Origin: Bradyrhizobium jicamae
GTDB lineage: Bacteria > Pseudomonadota > Alphaproteobacteria > Rhizobiales > Xanthobacteraceae
DNA: 64,000 nt
Direction: 5' to 3'
Assembly: GCF_018130215.1 (NCBI RefSeq)
Contig: NZ_JAFCKQ010000002.1
Location: 581,376 to 645,375 of the forward strand
Position numbers and translations under genes: made by a program. Shown here piece by piece: positions 28,665 to 38,528 of this stretch. The notes beneath the pieces are model-generated. The model made no database searches and was not told the DNA's origin. It was given only the letters and a program-made list of their open reading frames with translations. Positions within the stretch are counted from its first letter, which is position 1, and each line of letters begins with the position of its first letter.

Positions 28665-29855
28665 ATGAACGCGTCGGAGCTACAGGACATCATCGCCTGG
28701 ATGATCGACGGCGCGCGCTCGGCGCCGACGCCCCCGCAGATGATGGCGGAGTGCAGCGAACGTCTGGTCCGTGCCGGCCTTCCGATATGGCGTGTCGGCG
28801 TCTTCGTCCGAACGCTGCATCCCGAGATCTACGGCCGCAGTTTCTTCTGGACGCATGGTGGCAGGGTCGAGACCGGCACCGTCGATCACAAGATCCTGGA
28901 TTCGCCGGAGTTTGCCGTCAGCCCGCTCGCGCCCGTGTTCCGGCAGGGCGTCGAGGTGAGGGCGCGGTTCGATGATCCGGCGAGCGCGCGCTTTCCGATC
29001 GTCGAGGATTTGCGCGCGGAAGGCGCCACCGACTATGTCGCCGTGCCACTGATCAATACCGACGGCTTCGTCAATGCGTCGACCTGGACCACCAGGCAGC
29101 CGGGCGGCTTCACCGAGGAGCAATTGAGCGCGATCCGGTCGATCGCCGTTCCATTGGCGCGCTATATCGAGATCGTCACCCTGCGCCGCACCGCATCGCT
29201 CCTGCTCGACACCTATGTCGGCAACCGCGCCGGCGAGAAGATTCTCGGCGGCCAGATCAGGCGCGGCCATGCCGATACGATGGATGCGGCGATCTGGCTG
29301 TCCGACCTGCGTGGCTTCACCGCATTGTCGGATCGCTTGCCGGCCGAGACGGTGGTCGAGATCCTCAACCTTTACTTCGACTGCCAGGTGTCCGCGATCC
29401 GCGCCAATGGCGGCGAGGTGCTGAAGTTCATGGGGGACGGCCTGCTTGCGGTGTTTCCGGTCGACGACTATGTCGGCGACGAGGCAGAGGTGTGCTCCCG
29501 CGTGCTGGAGGCGGCGCGCGAATCCCGCGCCGGCGTCAAGGCGCTGCAATTTCCCAATGGCGATGATGTCGAGCGCTTCCGCTTCGGCGTCGCGCTGCAT
29601 CTCGGGCGCGTGCTCTACGGCAATATCGGCGGCGGCGACCGGCTGGACTTCACCTGCATCGGTCCTGCGGTCAATCTCGCCGCCCGGCTGGAGAAGATCG
29701 CGAGCCGGCTCGGCCGCACCGTCGTCGCGTCGGAACGCTTCGCCGGCATCTGCGATGGTGGCTGGAGCGATCTCGGCGAATTTCCGGTCGCCGGCTTCTC
29801 CAGGGCAGCGCGGGTCTATGGCTTGCATGACGAGATATCAGCCGCGGCGAACTGA
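28665..29855 (+). CDS. Class III adenylate/guanylate cyclase with N-terminal GAF-like region
   Basis: The protein has 396 residues with the start at 28665 (MNASELQDIIAWMIDGA) after AGGGGA. Residues about 20-190 resemble a GAF-like sensory region; the cyclase domain covers about 215-385. Metal-binding aspartates are expected in IWLSDLRGFTALSDRL and FMGDGLLAVF; FTCIGPAVNLAARLE is the conserved nucleotide-binding segment. It has no membrane helix, so it is cytoplasmic. It follows aroC by 50 bases, but a functional link is not evident. Confidence 0.88.
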   Translation: MNASELQDIIAWMIDGARSAPTPPQMMAECSERLVRAGLPIWRVGVFVRTLHPEIYGRSFFWTHGGRVETGTVDHKILDSPEFAVSPLAPVFRQGVEVRARFDDPASARFPIVEDLRAEGATDYVAVPLINTDGFVNASTWTTRQPGGFTEEQLSAIRSIAVPLARYIEIVTLRRTASLLLDTYVGNRAGEKILGGQIRRGHADTMDAAIWLSDLRGFTALSDRLPAETVVEILNLYFDCQVSAIRANGGEVLKFMGDGLLAVFPVDDYVGDEAEVCSRVLEAARESRAGVKALQFPNGDDVERFRFGVALHLGRVLYGNIGGGDRLDFTCIGPAVNLAARLEKIASRLGRTVVASERFAGICDGGWSDLGEFPVAGFSRAARVYGLHDEISAAAN

Positions 29856-29864
29856 CCAGAGGCA

Positions 29865-30749
29865 GTGCAAGTGCCAGACATCGCCGCCCAGCGCCGCACT
29901 GGTATTGCGCTGATCGTCGCGGCGGCGGTGGCATGGAGCACGGCGCCGTTCTTTACCCGCCTGCTTCACTTCGACTCCTGGACCATCCTGTTCTGGCGCG
30001 GCCTGTTCGGCGGCGGTGCGATCGCGCTGTTCCTGACCGCGACCCAGGGCGGTCGCGGCTTGCGCGATCTCATCGCGATGCGCCCGAGCGGCTGGCTGGT
30101 GGCGGTGTTGTCCACGATCGGGATGGTGACGTTCATTCCGGCGTTGCAGCTCACCAGCGTCGCCAATGTCGCTATCATCGTCGCGGTGCAGCCATTCGCC
30201 GCGGCTGCGATCGCCTGGATCTGGCTGCGCGAGAAGGCGTTGCCGAGAACGCTGGCGGCGAGCGTCGTCGCATTCGCCGGCGTTGTCGTCACCGTCAGCG
30301 GTGCCGTCGCCGACACCGATTATCGGGGCATCGGTCTCGCCTGCGTGATGATGCTGGCGCTGTCGGTGATGACGGTCGCGATCCGCAGGCACAGGGCTAG
30401 TTCGATGGTCGCGGCCGCTTCGTTGTCGAATTTCCTCGGCAGCCTGGTCAGCCTTCCCTTCGCGGATGGCATCGGTTCGGTGACGACAGCCGACATCGGC
30501 GTGCTCGCGATGTTCGGGTTTTGCCAGGTTGGACTGGGCCTCACACTGTTCACGCTGGGCTCGCGGCTGTTGCCGTCAGGCCAGGCGTCCCTGATCGCCA
30601 CGCTCGAGACGCCGTTGATGCCGTTCTGGGTGTGGCTGGCGTTTGCCGAGGTGCCGTCGCTGCGCGCGCTGATCGGCGGCGCGCTGGTGATGGGCGCCGT
30701 GGTCGCCGACATCGCGGCAGAGCGGCGCGCGCATCCGGCGGAACGGTAA
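29865..30749 (+). CDS. EamA/DMT-family transporter
   Basis: The protein has 294 residues with ten hydrophobic segments and two EamA repeats (first helix GIALIVAAAVAWSTAPFF; fourth-fifth helices with FIPALQLTSVANVAIIVAVQ; second half ending in LIATLETPLMPFWVWLAF). It probably exports or exchanges a small metabolite in the inner membrane. The start is GTG, either 29865 or 29871; the second is better spaced from AGAGG. The nine-base gap to the cyclase gene suggests cotranscription. Confidence 0.87.
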   Translation: MQVPDIAAQRRTGIALIVAAAVAWSTAPFFTRLLHFDSWTILFWRGLFGGGAIALFLTATQGGRGLRDLIAMRPSGWLVAVLSTIGMVTFIPALQLTSVANVAIIVAVQPFAAAAIAWIWLREKALPRTLAASVVAFAGVVVTVSGAVADTDYRGIGLACVMMLALSVMTVAIRRHRASSMVAAASLSNFLGSLVSLPFADGIGSVTTADIGVLAMFGFCQVGLGLTLFTLGSRLLPSGQASLIATLETPLMPFWVWLAFAEVPSLRALIGGALVMGAVVADIAAERRAHPAER

Positions 30750-30752
30750 GCG

Positions 30753-31058
30753 CTATTCTTCCGGCTCGGTGGTGAACAGCAGCGGATAGCCCTTGGCGCG
30801 GCCGGCATCGGTCGCGCGCGTCGCCTTCGTCTCGGCGATGTCCCGGGTGAAGACGGCGACCACGCAGACGCCACGCTGATGCGCGGTCAGCATCACCTTG
30901 TAGGCCTGGTCGTCGGTCATGCGGAATTCGCCCTTGAGCACGGTGACGACGAACTCGCGCGGCGTATAGTCGTCGTTGATCAGGATCACCTTGTGCAGGC
31001 GCGGTCGCTCGACCTTGGTCTTGACCCGCGTTTTCGGCTTGACGACGGTATCGGGCAT
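30753..31058 (-). CDS. clpS: ATP-dependent Clp protease adaptor ClpS
   Basis: The protein has 101 residues. It delivers N-degron substrates to ClpAP. Seen: HKVILINDDYTPREFVVTVL at about residues 22-41, FRMTDDQAYKVMLTAHQRGV and a VAVFTRDIAETKATRATDAG tail region. The N-terminal ~20 residues are basic and disordered. It is convergent with the EamA gene (3 bases between stops). Confidence 0.93.
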   Translation of the reverse strand: MPDTVVKPKTRVKTKVERPRLHKVILINDDYTPREFVVTVLKGEFRMTDDQAYKVMLTAHQRGVCVVAVFTRDIAETKATRATDAGRAKGYPLLFTTEPEE

Positions 31059-31287
31059 CGTCCCGCTGCTCCTTCACGGTTGTGTCTGAAGATTACCGCG
31101 TTCCGGCCATCGTTGGAACCGGCTGATTTGCACGGGCTCGTTGCGGTGGCGGCGCAGCGCGCAACGCGAGTGTCGCCCGGAACGGGGCGAGCCGCGCTTA
31201 AACTGAATGTGAAGAGCAGATGCTGTTCGCACTTTTCGCCGCCCAATTTGCGTGTCACCATGACATTCACACGACGGGAGGGCCGCG

Positions 31288-32139
31288 ATGCGCTGGTATG
31301 TCTCGATCGGAGCGGTGCTTGTCGCGGGCATGCTGGCCGGCGGCGATGTGGCGGCTTTGGCCGCGCCGGCTTCGGGGCAGCAGTCCGGTGGAGAGATGGC
31401 CGAAAAGGAGTCCACCCCGAGCGTCGATGTCGAATTGATCATCGCAGTCGACGTCTCCTATTCGATGGACATGGACGAACTCGCGGTGCAGCGCGAGGGC
31501 TATGCCCAGGCGATCGTCTCCAAGGAGTTCCTGCAGGCGCTGAAGGCCGGGCCGAACGGCAAGATCTCGGTGACCTATTTCGAATGGGCGGCATCCTCCG
31601 ACCAGAAGATGATCATTCCCTGGCGGGTGATCGACGGACCGGAATCCGCTGATGCCGTCTCCGCCGAGATCATGAAGACGCCCGTGCGCCGCGCCTCGCG
31701 CACCTCGATCTCGGGCGCGATTTACTATGCCATTCCCCTGTTCGACGAGAACCCGCATCGCGGCCTGCGGCGGGTGATCGATATTTCCGGCGACGGCCCA
31801 AACAACAACGGAACACCGATCACGCCGGCGCGCGATGCGGCGCTGGAGAAGGGCATCGTCATCAACGGCCTGCCGATCATGGTCAAGGAGCCGTCCTACT
31901 CGACGATGGATATCGAAAATCTCGACTGGTACTACGAGGACTGCGTGATTGGCGGTCCCGGCTCCTTCGTGGTGGCGATCAAGGACCGCGAGAAGTTCAA
32001 GGAAGCGATCCGCACCAAGCTCCTGCTCGAGGTCGCCGGCCGCACGCCGGAGCACCCCGTGATACGCGTCGCCGACAAGGAACCGCGCGTCAGCTGCACG
32101 ATCGGCGAGAAGATCTGGCAGGACCGCTGGGGGCGGTGA
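31288..32139 (+). CDS. DUF1194 (von Willebrand A-like) exported protein
   Basis: The protein has 283 residues. The N-terminal signal peptide is MRWYVSIGAVLVAGMLAGGD. The core begins ELIIAVDVSYSMDMDELAVQ, a MIDAS-like DxSxS metal site, and continues GPNGKISVTYFEWAAS and VIDISGDGPNNNGTPI, the DUF1194 signatures. Its function is unknown; a periplasmic metal-dependent adhesion or interaction role is possible by fold analogy only. Confidence 0.85.
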   Translation: MRWYVSIGAVLVAGMLAGGDVAALAAPASGQQSGGEMAEKESTPSVDVELIIAVDVSYSMDMDELAVQREGYAQAIVSKEFLQALKAGPNGKISVTYFEWAASSDQKMIIPWRVIDGPESADAVSAEIMKTPVRRASRTSISGAIYYAIPLFDENPHRGLRRVIDISGDGPNNNGTPITPARDAALEKGIVINGLPIMVKEPSYSTMDIENLDWYYEDCVIGGPGSFVVAIKDREKFKEAIRTKLLLEVAGRTPEHPVIRVADKEPRVSCTIGEKIWQDRWGR

Positions 32140-32161
32140 GCGCACGTAGGGTGGGTTACGC

Positions 32162-32998
32162 TCAGCTACCCGCCCAAGAAATTCCGCGAAGGTCCAGTTC
32201 GAGCGTGCGGAGCAATTGCAAGGCGCCCGCGTGCCGATCGGATCCGATCAGTCGCCAGATATCCGCAACGCGCCCGGTCAGATCGTGAACCGTCGCCGGC
32301 AACACCGCGGCCGCAGCGAGCGCGCCCTTCTCGTTGATGAGATACTGCCCGTTAAGCGCAAACAGCACCTGGCCCACGCAGGCCAGTGCGCGATAGGCGC
32401 AGCCTGCGATATGCGTGGCATCGCCACGCTGCAGCGCGAGCTCCGCATTCTCGATGCCGAACAGGATTTCCCACTGGAAGCGCCGGATGATGGCCTCGCG
32501 CAGCGCGCGTGGATAGGGCACGGTTGTGGCCTTCAACGCCGCGATGGCTCCGTCGGGATCATGCAGCGGCTGACAGAGCGCGACCTCGCCCACCCAGATT
32601 GCCGAGCAGAACCCGTGCGGATGGCCCGGCTGATAGTGCATGGTGATCTCGCCCTTGCGGCACGCCTCGATCGTCGCAGCGACCTTGTCGATGCTCCGGT
32701 AGAGCAGGTCGACCTTGCGGCTGTCGATCCCGAGCCACGCACCGCCGACGATCCACGGTCCCCACTCGCCGACAGGTGTCACGTGGACGGCGCCGGGTTC
32801 GTCAACGAGGCCAGTGACCGCCTTGCGCAACCGATCGGTGTCGAGAGCGGCCGCCTCCGCGTAATAGAGGCCGATGTCGTAATCGGAGGCGGCGTGCGCC
32901 GTTCCGCGCGCCCGCGAGCCGCCGAGCACGATGGCGGCGACGCCGGGGATGTCGGCGAGCACGGGAATGATGCGCGCAAGCAGCGGATCTTCGGACAT
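32162..32998 (-). CDS. Nucleotidyltransferase (pol beta / MNT-like) domain protein
   Basis: The protein has 278 residues starting MSEDPLLARIIPVL. AAIVLGGSRARGTAHAASDY plus DIGLYY gives the GGSxxxG...DxD catalytic pattern of nucleotidyltransferases, with a third acidic residue in SRKVDLLYRS. The helical C-terminal half (about 130-278) resembles proteins annotated as aminoglycoside-type or DUF4037-like transferases. The substrate is unknown. A TTG seven codons upstream is an alternative start. Confidence 0.8.
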   Translation of the reverse strand: MSEDPLLARIIPVLADIPGVAAIVLGGSRARGTAHAASDYDIGLYYAEAAALDTDRLRKAVTGLVDEPGAVHVTPVGEWGPWIVGGAWLGIDSRKVDLLYRSIDKVAATIEACRKGEITMHYQPGHPHGFCSAIWVGEVALCQPLHDPDGAIAALKATTVPYPRALREAIIRRFQWEILFGIENAELALQRGDATHIAGCAYRALACVGQVLFALNGQYLINEKGALAAAAVLPATVHDLTGRVADIWRLIGSDRHAGALQLLRTLELDLRGISWAGS

Positions 32999-33046
32999 GG
33001 CGCGACTATAGCGAGGCAACCACGCTGCGATAGCCGTCCTGTCGCG

Positions 33047-34285
33047 TCAGCGCGCGAACCGTGCCACCAGCTCGACATGTGGGGTGTGGCGGAACTGGTC
33101 GACCGGGGTGACGCCCTCGATCTTGTAGCCGCCGTCGATCAGGATCCTTGCATCGCGCGCGAAGGTCGCGACGTTGCAGGAGACCGCGACGACCACAGGC
33201 ACCTTGCTGGCGGCGAGCTGCGTCGCGACCGCCTGCGCGCCCTGGCGTGGCGGGTCGAACACCACGGCGTCGAAGTCGCGCAACTCCTGCGGCACCAGCG
33301 GGCGGCGGAACAGGTCGCGCGCCTCGGCCTTGACCGGCTTCAGCCCTTTCGTCGCCGTCACCGCCTTCTGCAGCGAGGCCGCCGCAGCCGCGTCGCTGTC
33401 GAATGCGGCGACGCGCGCACGCGCGGCAAGGCGCAGCGCGAACGGGCCGACGCCGCAGAACAGGTCGGCGATGTGCCTTGCGCGCCTGGTGTGCTCCTGC
33501 ACCAGCGTGGCCAGCGCCTCTTCGCCGGCCGCCGTCGCCTGCAGGAACGAGCCGGGCGGCAGCGCGACCTGGGCGCTGCCCATCGTCACGACGGGCGTGT
33601 TGCGCATCAGCACCAGCTCGCCATGGCGGGTCAGCCGCGCCAGCCGTTGCTTTTCAGCGACCTGCGACAGCACGCCGATCGTCGCCGTCGCGACGGGGCC
33701 GGAACCGCGCACGTCGATATCGAGGCCGTTGGCGGTGGCGGTGATCTGGATGTCGAGCGGCTTGTCGGCCGGCTTCAACACCTCGGCGATCGCGCGTGCG
33801 GCGTCGAGCGCGCCGCGCAAGGCCGGATCGAGGATCGGGCAATCCGCGATCGCGACGATGGCGTGGCTGCCGGCGCCGGCAAAGCCGGTGCGCAATTCGC
33901 CGTCGGCGCCGCGGCGGGCGTGGACGGTGACGCGGCGGCGGCCGGCGCCATGGGCGTCGACGATGTCGGCGACCGCGCTCTCGATGCCGGCCTGCGCCAG
34001 CGTGTCGACCACGATCCGCCGCTTCCAGGCGCGATAGGCATCCATCCGCCAGTGCTGGATCGCGCAGCCGCCGCATCGTCCGAAATATTCGCAGAACGGC
34101 GCGATCCGCTCCGGGCTCGGCTCGGTGATGCGCAGAAGATGCGGCCGTTCCGGATCGCCGGTCGCCCGATCGACCTCGATCCTCTCGGCGGGCAGCGTGT
34201 ACGGCACATAGGCCGCGCGACCGCCTTCGAGCGCGACGCCGTCGCCGCGGTGGCCGACATGGTCGATGGTGAGCAACTCAGCCAC
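33047..34285 (-). CDS. TrmA/RlmD-family class I SAM-dependent RNA methyltransferase
   Basis: The protein has 412 residues from the GTG at 34285; the longer open frame upstream lies inside the tlyA-like gene. It should methylate C5 of a uracil in 23S rRNA or tRNA. Seen: an N-terminal TRAM-like stretch ([20 protein letters not shown]), a [4Fe-4S] motif with Cys65, Cys71, Cys74 ([16 protein letters not shown]) and Cys149, a SAM-binding [25 protein letters not shown] and the nucleophile region [13 protein letters not shown]. The start overlaps the end of the preceding gene by 8 bases, suggesting translational coupling. Confidence 0.9.
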   Translation of the reverse strand: MAELLTIDHVGHRGDGVALEGGRAAYVPYTLPAERIEVDRATGDPERPHLLRITEPSPERIAPFCEYFGRCGGCAIQHWRMDAYRAWKRRIVVDTLAQAGIESAVADIVDAHGAGRRRVTVHARRGADGELRTGFAGAGSHAIVAIADCPILDPALRGALDAARAIAEVLKPADKPLDIQITATANGLDIDVRGSGPVATATIGVLSQVAEKQRLARLTRHGELVLMRNTPVVTMGSAQVALPPGSFLQATAAGEEALATLVQEHTRRARHIADLFCGVGPFALRLAARARVAAFDSDAAAAASLQKAVTATKGLKPVKAEARDLFRRPLVPQELRDFDAVVFDPPRQGAQAVATQLAASKVPVVVAVSCNVATFARDARILIDGGYKIEGVTPVDQFRHTPHVELVARFAR

Positions 34286-35033
34286 GGCGCGCGCCGAGGA
34301 AGAACTCGATATTGCCGTCGCCGCCTGATATCGAGGACGGGAACACCTGGATGCCGGTGCAGCCGAGCGAGGCGGCAAACGCCGCGATGTCGTCGCAGAT
34401 TTCCTGATGCACCATCGCGTTGCGGATGATGCCGCGCTTGGAGTGCTTCCGCTGGGCCTCGAATTGCGGCTTGATCAGCGCGAGCAGATGCATCGGAGCG
34501 GCCGCGAGCGACAGCGCCACCGGCAGCACCAGCTTCAGCGAGATGAAGCTGACGTCGATCACGACGACGTCGGGCCGCGCCGGCAGGCGCTTGCCCTCGA
34601 AGCTCCTGATGTCGGTCTCCTCCATCGAGACGATCTTCGGGTGCCCCTGCAGCGAGGGATGCAGCTGGCCGCGGCCGACATCGATCGAGAACACCATGCT
34701 CGCGCCATTGGCGAGCAGCACCTCGGTGAAGCCGCCGGTCGAGGCGCCGACGTCGAGGCAGACATGGTCCTCGATCTCGATCGGATAGTGCTCCAGCGCG
34801 CCGGCGAGCTTGACGCCGCCGCGCGAGACGTAGGGATGCGCGGGCTCCGCCGACAGCGCGGCATCCGGCGCGACGATCTCGGAGGCCCTGGCGACCTGCC
34901 TGCCGTCGGCAATCACGAGGCCGGCGTCGATCGCCGCGCGCGCCCGAGCCCGGCTCTCGAACAGGCCGCGTTCGACCAGCAGCACGTCGATGCGCTTGCC
35001 GGCCTGCCCCTCGCTGTTGTCGGCGCCGCTCAA
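34278..35033 (-). CDS. tlyA: TlyA-family rRNA 2'-O-methyltransferase (hemolysin A-like)
   Basis: The protein has 251 residues from a TTG at 35033 whose TTGA overlaps the stop of the upstream gene; no ATG is available at the right place. An S4 RNA-binding domain comes first ([20 protein letters not shown]), then an FtsJ-type methyltransferase with the SAM motif [20 protein letters not shown] and the catalytic-lysine region [13 protein letters not shown]. In mycobacteria TlyA methylates 16S and 23S rRNA; here the role is by homology. The linked RlmD-like gene makes this an rRNA-modification pair. Confidence 0.88.
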   Translation of the reverse strand: MSGADNSEGQAGKRIDVLLVERGLFESRARARAAIDAGLVIADGRQVARASEIVAPDAALSAEPAHPYVSRGGVKLAGALEHYPIEIEDHVCLDVGASTGGFTEVLLANGASMVFSIDVGRGQLHPSLQGHPKIVSMEETDIRSFEGKRLPARPDVVVIDVSFISLKLVLPVALSLAAAPMHLLALIKPQFEAQRKHSKRGIIRNAMVHQEICDDIAAFAASLGCTGIQVFPSSISGGDGNIEFFLGARRG

Positions 35034-35599
35034 TTGAACCCCAGAGGATTGCGCGCGCGTTCGGCAGCCAGGCGGACGCAGATCTCGAAGCAGGCGAGAT
35101 CGTGCCAGACGTCCTCGGGCGCGGCGCGCGGCGTCACCAGCGGCGCGCCGTGCAGCTCGAGCGCGTGGATCAGCATCAGATTGTCGGGCAAGCCAAACTC
35201 TTCCACCGTCAGCCCCTCGGCGTCGACCAGGCGGCCGCCAGGTGCCGCCGCCACCGGATGGAGCCGCGCCACGCGATCGGCGTAGGACGCGGGGTCGTTG
35301 CAATAGGCGAGGCACAGCTTGCCGCGTCCCGCCATGAAGCCGAGCTCATAGACGGTGCCTGCGTCGGCACTGGGGCCGCGAAACGGCGTCAAATTGGCGA
35401 TGATGGCGTCGGCGGACTCCATCATCGCCTCGTTGCCCCTGAAGATCGTGCGCGAGACGCCGGCATCGGCGGGATCGATCGCATTGTCGAGCGGATAGCG
35501 CCCGGTCAGCCCATGCGCCGCGCAGATCTCCGCCTTGCGGCGGCCGATCTCCACGGCATCCGGCAGGAACACGTCCGGACCTGCCAGATAGATGATCAT
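35030..35599 (-). CDS. Nucleoside 2-deoxyribosyltransferase-like protein
   Basis: The protein has 189 residues. YLAGPDVFLPDAVEIGRRKA at the N-terminus, DAIIANLTPFRGPSADAGTV and YELGFMAGRGK are the fold signatures; the acidic residue in ADAGTVYELGF is the expected catalytic Glu/Asp region. These enzymes cleave or exchange nucleoside N-glycosidic bonds. It lies 36 bases after dxs and overlaps tlyA by 4 bases, which places a nucleoside enzyme in an isoprenoid and rRNA-modification operon. Confidence 0.83.
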   Translation of the reverse strand: MIIYLAGPDVFLPDAVEIGRRKAEICAAHGLTGRYPLDNAIDPADAGVSRTIFRGNEAMMESADAIIANLTPFRGPSADAGTVYELGFMAGRGKLCLAYCNDPASYADRVARLHPVAAAPGGRLVDAEGLTVEEFGLPDNLMLIHALELHGAPLVTPRAAPEDVWHDLACFEICVRLAAERARNPLGFN

Positions 35600-35635
35600 G
35601 GACTTTGCCGGCGCAGTTGCGCGCCGCCCGGGCAG

Positions 35636-37564
35636 TTAGGCGAGCTTGACGGTCTCGGTCTTGTAGTCCTTGCCGAGGGTCTCGAACACCTTGGCAACGA
35701 TGCTCTTGGCGTCGAGCCCGGCGCGGCCATACATCGCCGCCGGCGTGTCGTGATCGAGGAACACGTCGGGCAGGACCATCGAGCGGAACTTCAGCATTCC
35801 GCTGTCGAGCATGCCGTTGTCGGTCAGGAACTGCACCACATGCGAGCCGAAGCCGCCGACCGAGCCTTCCTCGATCGTGATCAGGATCTCGTGCTCGCGT
35901 GCGAGCTTCAGCACCAGGTCCTCGTCGAGCGGCTTCATGAAGCGCGCATCGGCGATGGTGGCCGAGAGGCCGTGCGCGGCGAGCTCGTCGGCCGCCTTCT
36001 CGCACTCGGCGAGGCGGGTGCCGAAGGAGAGCAGGGCAACCTTCTTGCCCTCGCGGATGACGCGGCCCTTGCCGATTTCCAGGGGGATCCCGACTTCCGG
36101 CATATCGATGCCGCGGCCTTCGCCGCGCGGATAGCGCAGCGCGCTCGGGCGGTCGTTGATCGCGACCTGGGTCGCCACCATGTGAACCATGTCCGCCTCG
36201 TCGGCGGCGGCCATGATCACGAAGTTCGGCAGGCAGCCCAGATAGGCATTGTCGAACGAGCCGGCATGGGTCGCGCCGTCGGCGCCGACCAGGCCGGCGC
36301 GGTCGATCGCAAAGCGAACCGGCAGGCTCTGGATCGCGACGTCATGCACCACCTGGTCATAGCCGCGCTGCAGGAAGGTCGAGTAGATCGCGCAGAACGG
36401 CTTGTAGCCTTCGGTGGCGAGGCCGGCGGCGAAAGTCACCGCGTGCTGCTCGGCGATGCCGACGTCGAAGGTGCGCTGCGGGAATGCCTTGTTGAAGATG
36501 TCGACGCCGGTGCCCGACGGCATCGCCGCGGTGATGGCGACGATCTTCTCGTCTTTCTGGGCTTCCTTGACGAGGCTCTGGCCGAACACGTTCTGGTAGG
36601 CCGGCGCATTCGGCTTTGCCTTGGCCTGGGTGCCGGTGGCGACGTCGAACTTGACGACCGCATGGTACTTGTCGGCGGAGGCTTCCGCCGGGCCGTAGCC
36701 CTTGCCTTTCTGGGTCACGACGTGGACCAGGATCGGCCCGGTGTCCATGTCGCGGACGTTCTTCAGGACCGGCAGAAGGTGATCGAGGTTATGGCCGTCG
36801 ATCGGCCCGACGTAATAGAAGCCGAGTTCCTCGAACAGCGTGCCGCCGTCCATCATGAAGCCGCGGGAATATTCCTCGACACGGTTGGCGCGGTTGGCGA
36901 GCACCTTGGGCAGGCGCTTGTTGATCTGCTTGGCCGCCTCGCGCAGCGTGCGGTAGGTTTTGCCTGAGTAGAGCCGCGACAGATAGGCGCTCATGGCGCC
37001 GACCGGCGGCGCGATCGACATGTCGTTGTCGTTGAGGATCACGATCAGGCGCGAATTCATGGCGCCGGCATTGTTCATGGCCTCATAGGCCATTCCGGCC
37101 GACATCGCGCCGTCGCCGATCACCGCAATGACGTTGTTCTTGCCGCCGGCGAGGTCGCGTGCCACCGCCATGCCGAGGCCGGCGGAGATCGAGGTCGAGG
37201 AGTGGGCGGCACCGAACGGATCGTAATCGCTCTCGGTGCGCTTGGTGAAGCCGGAGAGGCCGCCGCCGGTGCGCAGCGTGCGAATGCGGTCGCGGCGTCC
37301 GGTCAGGATCTTGTGCGGATAGGCCTGGTGGCCGACGTCCCAGATCAGGCGGTCGCGCGGGGTGTCGAAGATGTAGTGGATGGCGGTGGTCAGTTCGACC
37401 ACGCCGAGCCCGGCGCCGAAATGCCCGCCGGTCACCGACACGGCATCGATGGTTTCCTGGCGCAGTTCGTCGGCAACCTGGCGCACCTGCTCGACCTTGA
37501 GCTTGCGCAGGTCTTCCGGCGTGCGGATGGTGTCGAGAAGCGGCGTCTTACTAAATGTGGTCAC
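35636..37564 (-). CDS. dxs: 1-deoxy-D-xylulose-5-phosphate synthase
   Basis: The protein has 642 residues from the GTG at 37564 (protein [20 protein letters not shown]) after GGAA. It condenses pyruvate and glyceraldehyde 3-phosphate, the entry step of the MEP isoprenoid pathway. Seen: [17 protein letters not shown], the thiamine-binding [20 protein letters not shown] and the transketolase core [20 protein letters not shown]. Its length is close to typical DXS (about 620-640). The more upstream open frame lacks sensible sequence. Confidence 0.95.
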   Translation of the reverse strand: MTTFSKTPLLDTIRTPEDLRKLKVEQVRQVADELRQETIDAVSVTGGHFGAGLGVVELTTAIHYIFDTPRDRLIWDVGHQAYPHKILTGRRDRIRTLRTGGGLSGFTKRTESDYDPFGAAHSSTSISAGLGMAVARDLAGGKNNVIAVIGDGAMSAGMAYEAMNNAGAMNSRLIVILNDNDMSIAPPVGAMSAYLSRLYSGKTYRTLREAAKQINKRLPKVLANRANRVEEYSRGFMMDGGTLFEELGFYYVGPIDGHNLDHLLPVLKNVRDMDTGPILVHVVTQKGKGYGPAEASADKYHAVVKFDVATGTQAKAKPNAPAYQNVFGQSLVKEAQKDEKIVAITAAMPSGTGVDIFNKAFPQRTFDVGIAEQHAVTFAAGLATEGYKPFCAIYSTFLQRGYDQVVHDVAIQSLPVRFAIDRAGLVGADGATHAGSFDNAYLGCLPNFVIMAAADEADMVHMVATQVAINDRPSALRYPRGEGRGIDMPEVGIPLEIGKGRVIREGKKVALLSFGTRLAECEKAADELAAHGLSATIADARFMKPLDEDLVLKLAREHEILITIEEGSVGGFGSHVVQFLTDNGMLDSGMLKFRSMVLPDVFLDHDTPAAMYGRAGLDAKSIVAKVFETLGKDYKTETVKLA

Positions 37565-38123
37565 GGCGAATTTCCAATTTTGCCAAGTCGGAACCAACGG
37601 CCCGACGCGAGAAGGGTTGCTGCGCGCTCTCCGCGCAAAGAAGCCAGACACTGGGTGCCGTCCCGGCAGGCCGGTGCCTGTTGTAAGCCTAGATGCACTC
37701 CGGATTGGACCGCCGTGAAACCCCTCACGTTGGTCGCTTTTCACCCGTCCCGGTTCAGTTTGTCGAACCATTCGAGAGGCTTGCCGCCCGAACAATCTGG
37801 CTGCCTGCCACCCTCAAATGCCCATAGAGATGCAAGCATTACACCAAAGCGACAGCCAAAGCCAACCCGCTCGCCGCGCCGGGTTCCCATGCTCCAGGTC
37901 AAAAAATCCAGATATTTCAATGGTTGCGGTAAGGGGCGGGTTCCATCTCGCCCAATTTAGCGGCAGCCGGCTGGGCAGCATGCGTCAATTCGGCCCGTAA
38001 AGTTACGGGCCGACAAACACCTGCGGGTGCGACCGCAACCTTCCGGGCTGGCGCCTTCCTGGAAACGCGCAGCAACAATAGCCGGCCGGCGGGAAATCCG
38101 GCCGCCGCCCCGATCGCTCCCGA
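37565..38123. other. Intergenic region upstream of dxs with a perfect palindrome
   Basis: No supported gene in about 560 bases. CGGCCCGTAA / TTACGGGCCG (37991-38012) forms a perfect 22-base palindrome with an AG centre, either a terminator hairpin for xseB or a protein-binding site. The dxs promoter must also lie here, but no promoter elements could be assigned confidently. Confidence 0.5.
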
Positions 38124-38375
38124 CTATTGCACGTCGAGCGGTTCGGTACCGGTCGCCTGGCCCGTGGCGTCGGTGGTGATCTTGTCGACGCGGGCTTCGG
38201 CCTGCCGCAGCAGTTCCTCGCAGCGCCGCTTCAACGCCTCGCCGCGCTCATAGATCGCAACCGATTCCTCAAGCGGGACCTTGCCATCCTCGAGCCGCTT
38301 CACGATCGATTCGAGTTCCTCGATCGCGCGTTCGAAGGACAGCTTCTTGACGTCGGCTTGGGTGTTTTCGACCAT
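38124..38375 (-). CDS. xseB: Exodeoxyribonuclease VII small subunit
   Basis: The protein has 83 residues from the ATG at 38375. SFERAIEELESIVKRLEDGK and VPLEESVAIYERGEALKRRC are the complete XseB signature; the subunit forms the helical stalk with XseA. No xseA is in the window. It lies upstream of dxs on the same strand, an order common in alphaproteobacteria. Confidence 0.93.
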   Translation of the reverse strand: MVENTQADVKKLSFERAIEELESIVKRLEDGKVPLEESVAIYERGEALKRRCEELLRQAEARVDKITTDATGQATGTEPLDVQ

Positions 38376-38404
38376 TGCATGTTCCCGGCTGCGCAGGCTT
38401 GTTT

Positions 38405-38478
38405 GAGCATGATCTCCGCGCAAACGCTACGCGTTTGTCGCGATGGAAAACCGGTTCCCACGTTTCGGAATCATGCTC
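38405..38478 (+). repeat. Dispersed GAGCATGATC repeat, full copy
   Basis: It begins GAGCATGATCTCCGCGCAAA and ends TCGGAATCATGCTC, so its ends are inverted repeats of each other. An internal hairpin CAAACGC / GCGTTTG lies at 38421-38437. It is a homologue of the copy at 42862-42936. Confidence 0.8.
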
Positions 38479-38528
38479 GCCAGATCGCAGAATCAATCGA
38501 AGTTTTGCGGACGTATTGTGGCGGGGAT

